A DNA stretch of 19,330 bases from CAZBBB01 sp964490005. Its GTDB lineage: Bacteria > Planctomycetota > B15-G4. The position numbers and the translations under genes are program-made. The notes beneath the pieces were generated by a model, which was not told where the DNA came from, did no database searches, and worked only from the letters and a program-made list of their open reading frames with translations. Below, one piece after another: positions 14,194 through 19,330 of this stretch. The DNA lies in contig CAZBBB010000053.1 of NCBI GenBank assembly GCA_964490005.1, forward strand, positions 1 to 19,330, read 5' to 3'. Position 1 is the stretch's first letter. Each line of letters begins with the position of its first letter.

Positions 14194-16484
14194 GCGCGCG
14201 CGCCCTCGTCGCCGCGCTGCTGTTGCTCGCCGCGGGCGCGCTGCCCGCCGCCGCGCAGAGCTTCGTCGTCTCGGGCCGCTTCCTCTACGAGGACAAGGCC
14301 TGGAACTACAACGGCTGGACGGGCGCCGACCCGGTGCTGCCCATCCGGCGCGCCGACGTGACGGTGCTCAACGCCGCCACGAGCGCGGTGCTCGGAACGG
14401 GCACGACCGGCGCCGACGGCAGCTTCTCGATCAGCGCGTCGGCCGCCGGCATCACGAGCATCGCAGTGCGCTGCGACGCCGACAACAGCCTCGACGCCGG
14501 CTTCCAGCGCGTGCGCGTGACGACCGAGGGTAGCGTCGAGTACGCCGTGCTCAGCCCGGTCTTCCCGGGGCACAGTCCGGCCCTGCCGCTCGACATCGGC
14601 ACGGTCACGGCGCTCAAGGTGCTCTCGGGCGGCGCCGAGGGCGGCCCGTTCAACATGTACGACATGGGCCTGCGCGTGGCGGAGTATCTGGCGAGCCCGA
14701 AGATCGGCGCGGCGCCGTCGAGTTCGACGCTGCGCCTGTACTGGCCCGGCGGCAGCGGCTCCTTCGCGACGAGCAACCAGGCCCACATCGCCGACGACGA
14801 CGGCTACGACGACCCGGTCATCCTGCACGAACTCGGGCACGTCGTGATGAACCTGTACTCCGACAACGACAGCCCGGGCGGCAGTCACTTCTTCGGCGAC
14901 AGCGACCAGGATCCGCGCCTCTCGTGGGGCGAGGGCTTCGCGACCTTCCTCGGCGGCATCGTGCAGGACCACATGGGGCTCGAGGCGCTGTACTTCGACG
15001 GCAACGCCGCGGCGCAGAGCGGCGGCGTGGGCCTCAACCTGCGGCTGGAGACCGCCGCGCCCTACGCGAGCGACGCCTACGGCGCGGCCGACGAGGTCGC
15101 GGTGGCCTGCGCGCTGTTCGACCTGCTCGACACCGAGTTCTCGCCCGACGGCTCGCCCGGCAGCGACGACGACACGCTGACCTCGACCGTGCTCGTGCAG
15201 GGCAAGAGCCCGCCCAAGGCTTTCTGGGACACGCTCGTCGGGCCGGTGAAGGCCGCGTCGAACTGCACCATCAACGACTTCTGGGACGGCTGGTTCGGGC
15301 TGCACGCGGCCGACGCCCACTTCGACGAGCTCATGGACTGCTTCAGCCTGCGCCGCATCCGCTTCTGGGCCGACAACGACGAGCCCGACAACAGCCTCGC
15401 CGAAGCCTTTCCCGCGCCGGCCGTCTCGACCGACACCTGGAGCGGCGAGAAGCGGCTGTACTGGTCGACCGCCTCGCCGCCCGCACCCGGCAGCGGCGAC
15501 CAGGACTGGTACCGACTCGATCTGGTGAAGGGCTCGAGGCTGCGCTTCGAGACGCGCTATCCCGGCGGCGCCGCCGACGCCGACACGCAGTGCGACACCT
15601 TCCTCGAGGTCTACCGGCCCGGCGGAATCCTCGTCGCGTCGGCCGACGGCGGGGGCCCGGGGCGCAACGCGCTGGTCGACGACGTGCTCATCAGCGAGAC
15701 CGGCACCTGGTACTACAAGGTCCGTTCGGTGCACGCCTACCGGCGCTACGGCCGCTACAACGCCCGCGCGCAGTACCTCTTCGAGAACAAGCTGCCGCAG
15801 ATCACGGCGGGCCCGACGGCGAGCCCGCCGACGATTCCCGACAGCCAGACGACGCTGCTCTCCGTCACGGCCAGCGACCCCGACGTCGGCCAGACGCTCG
15901 TCTACGCCTGGACGCCGCTGGCCGGCGGCTCGATCTCGGGCAGCGGCGCCGTCGTGACTTTCACGCCGCCCTCCGTGAGCGCCACGAGCGTCGTGCCGGT
16001 GCAGCTCGTGGTCAGCGACGACCTCGGGGCCTCGACGGCGCCGCTGATCGTGGAGGTGACCGTGACGCCGGACGTCAGCTCGCCCTGTCCGGGGCCGGCC
16101 TCGACGCTGATGGCCGGCGCCGGCAAGCCGGGGCTCTTCGGCGTGCCGCTGCTGTCGGCCCAGAACCTGCCGAAGATCCCGAGCGGCGACTTCGCGATCC
16201 ACGCCAGCAACCTCCTGCCGCTCGCCAGCGGCTACCTCGTCGTCGGCTTCTCGCTGATCTCGGCGCCCTTCGACCTCGGTACGCTCCATCCCTCGCCCGA
16301 CCTGCTCCTCCCGATCTTCACCGGGGGCGCGGGACAGCTGCTGCTGCCGATCACGCTGGCGGCCGACCCGCTGCTCTGCGGGCTGACCGTGCACACCCAG
16401 GTGCTCGTTCTCGGAGATCCCGGCGCGGCCGGGCCCAAGCAGTCGGCGCAGAGCAACCGCCTCTCGCTGACCTTCGGCAACTAG
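14190..16484 (+). CDS. Secreted multidomain zinc metalloprotease (HELGH)
   Basis: This is a 764-residue exported protein. A signal peptide covers residues 1-23 (VAALLLLAAGALPAAAQ). Residues about 25-130 look like a carboxypeptidase-regulatory/transthyretin-like beta domain (GADGSFSISA). The catalytic domain has HELGH at 213-217, giving two zinc ligands and the catalytic Glu, and WGEGFATF at 247-254, whose Glu248 is the probable third ligand, as in gluzincins. Residues about 395-525 (NDEPDNSLAEAFP, DQDWYRLDLVKGSRLRF) match a pre-peptidase C-terminal domain. Residues 535-628 resemble a PKD/cadherin-like domain (ASDPDVGQTLVYAWTP). Residues about 640-764 are the module shared with the FG-GAP protein (APFDLGTLHPSPDLLLPIFT). 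The substrate is unknown. The start overlaps the upstream stop, after a G8 run. It is likely cell-surface or extracellular. Confidence 0.87.
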   Translation: MSARALVAALLLLAAGALPAAAQSFVVSGRFLYEDKAWNYNGWTGADPVLPIRRADVTVLNAATSAVLGTGTTGADGSFSISASAAGITSIAVRCDADNSLDAGFQRVRVTTEGSVEYAVLSPVFPGHSPALPLDIGTVTALKVLSGGAEGGPFNMYDMGLRVAEYLASPKIGAAPSSSTLRLYWPGGSGSFATSNQAHIADDDGYDDPVILHELGHVVMNLYSDNDSPGGSHFFGDSDQDPRLSWGEGFATFLGGIVQDHMGLEALYFDGNAAAQSGGVGLNLRLETAAPYASDAYGAADEVAVACALFDLLDTEFSPDGSPGSDDDTLTSTVLVQGKSPPKAFWDTLVGPVKAASNCTINDFWDGWFGLHAADAHFDELMDCFSLRRIRFWADNDEPDNSLAEAFPAPAVSTDTWSGEKRLYWSTASPPAPGSGDQDWYRLDLVKGSRLRFETRYPGGAADADTQCDTFLEVYRPGGILVASADGGGPGRNALVDDVLISETGTWYYKVRSVHAYRRYGRYNARAQYLFENKLPQITAGPTASPPTIPDSQTTLLSVTASDPDVGQTLVYAWTPLAGGSISGSGAVVTFTPPSVSATSVVPVQLVVSDDLGASTAPLIVEVTVTPDVSSPCPGPASTLMAGAGKPGLFGVPLLSAQNLPKIPSGDFAIHASNLLPLASGYLVVGFSLISAPFDLGTLHPSPDLLLPIFTGGAGQLLLPITLAADPLLCGLTVHTQVLVLGDPGAAGPKQSAQSNRLSLTFGN

Positions 16485-16524
16485 TCCTTCCCGGCGCGCG
16501 CGGCAGAGCGGATCATCGCGGCCG

Positions 16525-18381
16525 ATGTCCGCACCGACGTCGCGATCGCAGGCCCTGGCGACCAGCCTGCTGCTGGCCGCCGTGCTCGCCGCGGGCCTGT
16601 TCTCGGTCCACAACCTCGACATCTGGCTGCACGCGCGCACCGGTGAATGGATCGTGCAGCACCGGCAGGTGCCGACGACCAACGTCCTGAGCCACTTCCA
16701 CGCCGACCATCCCGCGGTCGACGACAAGTGGGGCTTTCAGGTCGTCGCACACCTGCTCTTCGACGGCCTGGGGCCCGACGCCTGCATCGCCGCGCGGCTG
16801 GCGCTCATCGCGGCGCTGATGCTCGTGCTGCAGTCCACGGCGCGCGCGCTCGGCAGCCGTCCCTTCGCGGCGCTCGGCTTCCTGCTGCTGGCGCTGCTCG
16901 CCGCGCGCACGCGGCTGGCCTTCCGGCCCGATCTCGTCAGCCTGCTGTTCACGGCGCTCGTGCTGCGCGCGCTCGTGCGCGCCGGCCCGACGGGCGCGGG
17001 CCTGGCGTGGCTCGTGCCGCTGCAGGTGCTGTGGGCCAACGTGCACGGCTACTTCATCACCGGGCCCCTCATGGTGGCGGTCGCGGGGGGCGCGCGGCTG
17101 CTCGCCGGGCGCCCGTCGCGCCCGGCCGGCCTGCGTCTGCTCGGGCTCGCGGCCGTGATGGCGCTGGCCTGCCTGCTCAACCCGGCGGGCCTCGACGGCG
17201 CGCTGCACCCGCTCCGCATCATGCAGGACCTCTCGGCCCACGCCGACTTCTACCGCGAGGCGATCATCGAGTTCCGGCCGCCCTTCGCCGACGATCCGCG
17301 CCAACCCTGGGACCGCCTGGCGTATTTCGCGCTCGCGGCCGCCGCGGCCGGGGCGGCCCTGGTGCAGCTGCGCGCGGCGCGCGCGGCCGACGCGCCCGAC
17401 CGCGGGGCGGGACTCGCGGCGGCGGCCCTCCTCGGACTGTTCTTCGCGATGTCGCTCTCGCTGCGCCGCAACATGGCGCCCTTCGCGCTCGTCGCGGCGC
17501 CCTTCGCGGCGGCGGCCTTCTCGCGCTGCCTGCGCCCGCCGCGCGCCGCGGCGGCGCTGCCCGCGGCCTTCGCCGGACTGCTCGGCTGGGGCGAGCTGTC
17601 CGACGCGATCAGCCTGCACGACGGCCACGACCGGCGCGCCGGCACGGGGCTCTCGACGATCGCCTACCCCGACGAGGGCATCGCGTTCATCGCGCGCGAG
17701 CTGCCCGCGGCGCGCGTGTTCACCGCCTTCTCCTTCGGCAGCACCTTCACGGGGCGGCGCTGGCCCGCGCAGTCGGCGGCGACCGACGGCAACACGCACG
17801 GCTACCCGACCGCGCACCTGATCGACGTCATGGCGGCGCTCTCCGACGCCGACCCGCAGGCCTTCGATCGCGTCGTGCAGCGCCTGCGCCTCGACGCCGC
17901 GCTGGTGACGAGCGGCGGGCCGCTCGCGGCGCGCCTCGTGCAGCGCGCCGACTGGGCGCTCGTGTGCGTCGGCGTGCGCGAGGCGGTCTTCGTGCTCCGT
18001 CGGGCCGTCCCGGCCGAGTGGCTCGCGCGGCACGACCTGCTCGCGCGCTGGCGCGCCGGCGAGCGGCCCGTGCTGCCGGCCACGCCGCCCAACGTCTGGC
18101 CGTGGGGGGGCGCGACCGTGCGCGTCCCGCTGGCCGAGGTCGACCAGGCCTTCCTGCTGCTGGCGGCCGAGCTGCCGACGCGCGCGCTCGAGCGGGCGCG
18201 GGCCGCCGTCGAACTCGTGCCCGGCGATGCCGAGGCGCTCACGCTCGCGGGGCTGCTGAGCCTGCGCGTCGGCGAGCGGGAGGCCGCGCGCGACTTGCTC
18301 GAGCGGGCCGCCGCGGTCGGCGGCTACCAGCGGCTGGCGGACGAACTCGAACGGGCGCGCGCGCAGCTCGACGCGCGCTGA
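16525..18381 (+). CDS. Multi-pass membrane protein, GT-C glycosyltransferase-like, with TPR-like tail
   Basis: This is a 618-residue protein. About eight to ten hydrophobic segments occupy residues 10-360. After the first segment comes LDIWLHARTGEWIVQHRQVP (31-50), then WGFQVVAHLLF. This pattern of an acidic residue and a W/H-rich loop after the first helix resembles lipid-linked-sugar (GT-C fold) glycosyltransferases and related uncharacterised proteins. Residues about 375-500 are soluble, with FGSTFTGRRWPAQ and THGYPTAHL segments. Residues about 545-618 form a TPR-like helical end (ALERARAAVELVPGDAEALT and the region after it). The donor and acceptor are unknown, and I do not claim a catalytic residue. 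It starts 40 bases after the metalloprotease stop and could be in its transcript. It converges on the TPR-like gene with only 4 bases between the stop codons. Confidence 0.72.
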   Translation: MSAPTSRSQALATSLLLAAVLAAGLFSVHNLDIWLHARTGEWIVQHRQVPTTNVLSHFHADHPAVDDKWGFQVVAHLLFDGLGPDACIAARLALIAALMLVLQSTARALGSRPFAALGFLLLALLAARTRLAFRPDLVSLLFTALVLRALVRAGPTGAGLAWLVPLQVLWANVHGYFITGPLMVAVAGGARLLAGRPSRPAGLRLLGLAAVMALACLLNPAGLDGALHPLRIMQDLSAHADFYREAIIEFRPPFADDPRQPWDRLAYFALAAAAAGAALVQLRAARAADAPDRGAGLAAAALLGLFFAMSLSLRRNMAPFALVAAPFAAAAFSRCLRPPRAAAALPAAFAGLLGWGELSDAISLHDGHDRRAGTGLSTIAYPDEGIAFIARELPAARVFTAFSFGSTFTGRRWPAQSAATDGNTHGYPTAHLIDVMAALSDADPQAFDRVVQRLRLDAALVTSGGPLAARLVQRADWALVCVGVREAVFVLRRAVPAEWLARHDLLARWRAGERPVLPATPPNVWPWGGATVRVPLAEVDQAFLLLAAELPTRALERARAAVELVPGDAEALTLAGLLSLRVGEREAARDLLERAAAVGGYQRLADELERARAQLDAR

Positions 18382-18393
18382 GGCCTCAGCGCG
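18374..18393. repeat. 20-bp perfect palindrome spanning two convergent stop codons
   Basis: The sequence CGCGCTGAGG/CCTCAGCGCG is a perfect palindrome. Both facing genes end with the codons CGC TGA inside it. With no loop and no T run it is a poor classic hairpin, but it could act as a bidirectional transcript end, a protein-binding site, or be chance. Confidence 0.7.
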
Positions 18394-19330
18394 AAGCCCA
18401 GTCCAGCGCCTCGGCGGCGCGGTCGGCCGCGAGCGCGTCGGCCGCCCGCTCGGCGCGGCGCAGGCGCGCCTCGAGCAGTTCGATCAGCGCGGGCCGGTCG
18501 AAGAGCACGTCCATCTGTTGCGGCATGAGCCGCAGGAGCTGATCCCAGCGCATCGCCCACTCGGCCTCGTCGAGGCTCGGTTGCCGCGAGAGCGCGTCGA
18601 GCAGGTGCACGACGAGCCAGGCCAGGTCGAGGTCGGCCTGCCGCCGCAGGATCGCCAGCACGTCGCCGAGCGCCCCGCGCGCGCGCGCCGACTCGACCAG
18701 CCGGAAGTCGAGATAGGAGGGTTCGTCGCGCAGCAGCGTCCGGGCGCGCGCGTCGGCGCGCTCGTGATCGCCCAGCGCCAGCAGCAGTTCGATCTCGCGC
18801 AGGCGCAGACGCATCGCGGAGGCCGGGTCGTCGGCGCCGCGCTCGACGCGCAGCGACTCGACGGCGGCGAGCAGTTCCTCGAGCGGGATCGCGGCGCCCT
18901 GCGCCCCCGCGGGCAGCAGTCGGATGCCGTCGGCGTCCTGCCGGCGCTCGATGCCCGCGATGCCCGACGGGTCGAGCGCCAGCGCCTCGGCGAGTTCGCG
19001 CAGGCATTCGGCGTGCCGGCCGCGCGCGGCCAGCCGGCGCGCGCGATCGAGGCGGCGCCGCCAGGCTTCGGGCCCCAGCGGGTCGGCCCGCACGGCCTCG
19101 TCGAGCCAAGCGTCGACGGCCGGGTCGTCGGGCGCGAAGGCCGCCCGCGCGAGCGCCCGGCGATGCAGGATCGTCGCGTCGCCGACGCGCAGGTCCGCCA
19201 CCTCCGCCCAGTGCCGTTCGGCTCGCGGCAGGTCGCGCGCGCGCTCGGCGAGCTGCGCCTGCAGTGCGATCGGCTCGGTGTCGAAGGGCCTCCAGCGCCG
19301 GGCCGCGGCCAACGCCGCGTCGGCGGCCGG
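18386..19330 (-). CDS. TPR-like helical-repeat protein (5' end cut by window)
   Basis: At least 315 residues are visible; the frame runs open to the window end, so the N-terminus is missing (a TTG at 19312 would be the only start nearby and is not convincing). The sequence is rich in Ala, Arg, Leu and Glu with repeated helix pairs of TPR type: ALQAQLAERARDLPRAERHW, then AVDAWLDEAVRADPLGPEAW, AECLRELAEALALDPSG, and LRLREIELLLALGDHERADA. No enzyme motif or membrane segment lies in the visible part. Such tails often follow the membrane part of O-antigen-ligase-like or envelope polysaccharide proteins; the missing N-terminus would decide. It faces the GT-C-like gene, which also ends in a TPR-like segment. 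Confidence 0.7.
   Translation of the reverse strand, partial: PAADAALAAARRWRPFDTEPIALQAQLAERARDLPRAERHWAEVADLRVGDATILHRRALARAAFAPDDPAVDAWLDEAVRADPLGPEAWRRRLDRARRLAARGRHAECLRELAEALALDPSGIAGIERRQDADGIRLLPAGAQGAAIPLEELLAAVESLRVERGADDPASAMRLRLREIELLLALGDHERADARARTLLRDEPSYLDFRLVESARARGALGDVLAILRRQADLDLAWLVVHLLDALSRQPSLDEAEWAMRWDQLLRLMPQQMDVLFDRPALIELLEARLRRAERAADALAADRAAEALDWASR

Noticed and set aside
13494..16727. Very long open frame on the minus strand across the protease region
   Set aside because: It is antisense to a well-supported protease with a signal peptide and HELGH motif. Its translation is low-complexity Arg/Ala/Gly/Val, as expected from the opposite strand of high-GC genes.

Overview
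The window is about 19.3 kb of very GC-rich bacterial DNA, packed with genes (no gene-free stretch exceeds about 210 bases). I count 15 protein genes, two of them reaching or possibly reaching a window edge, one tRNA-Pro(GGG), and a small dispersed repeat. Nothing looks like a phage, plasmid, insertion sequence or CRISPR array. Several gene types point to Planctomycetota or a close relative: secreted beta-repeat and FG-GAP proteins with a recurring C-terminal beta module, a HEAT-repeat secreted protein, and a TIGR03790-like exported protein. This placement is an inference from gene content; no rRNA or strong phylogenetic marker is present.

Layout. 1-2987 (+): a secreted repeat protein, then a HEAT-repeat exported protein. 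2987-3099: a 113-bp inverted pair of repeat units that fills the convergent gap. 3102-9595 (-): reading from the right, two overlapping SPFH (HflK/HflC/stomatin-like) membrane proteins, an MltA-type lytic transglycosylase lipoprotein, a TerC-family membrane protein and a TIGR03790-like exported protein; this may be one or two transcripts. 9802-11502 (+): a six-repeat FG-GAP exported protein. 11568-11645 (-): tRNA-Pro with encoded CCA and a plausible sigma-70 type promoter. 11764-12561 (+): an exported or membrane-anchored alpha/beta-hydrolase-like protein that lacks the nucleophile. 12548-13429 (-): a type II (archaeal/eukaryotic type) methionine aminopeptidase, overlapping the hydrolase tail. 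13621-16484 (+): an ATGA-coupled pair, an unrecognised exported protein and a large zinc metalloprotease. 16525-18381 (+): a multi-pass GT-C-like membrane protein with a TPR-like tail. 18386-19330 (-): a TPR-like protein cut by the window end.

The common theme is the cell envelope and secretion: most genes encode exported, lipid-anchored or membrane proteins. The most unusual signal is the repeat family. Three related units of about 45-48 bp each begin with GGTGTCAGGCACAAG, reading in the direction of the neighbouring gene, and each begins within 2 nt of that gene's stop codon (one unit starts on the last base of the stop). This suggests a mobile or amplified 3'-end element, such as a REP-like sequence or a terminator. 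The second point of interest is the C-terminal module shared by three otherwise unrelated secreted proteins, which may be a sorting or surface-anchoring domain.
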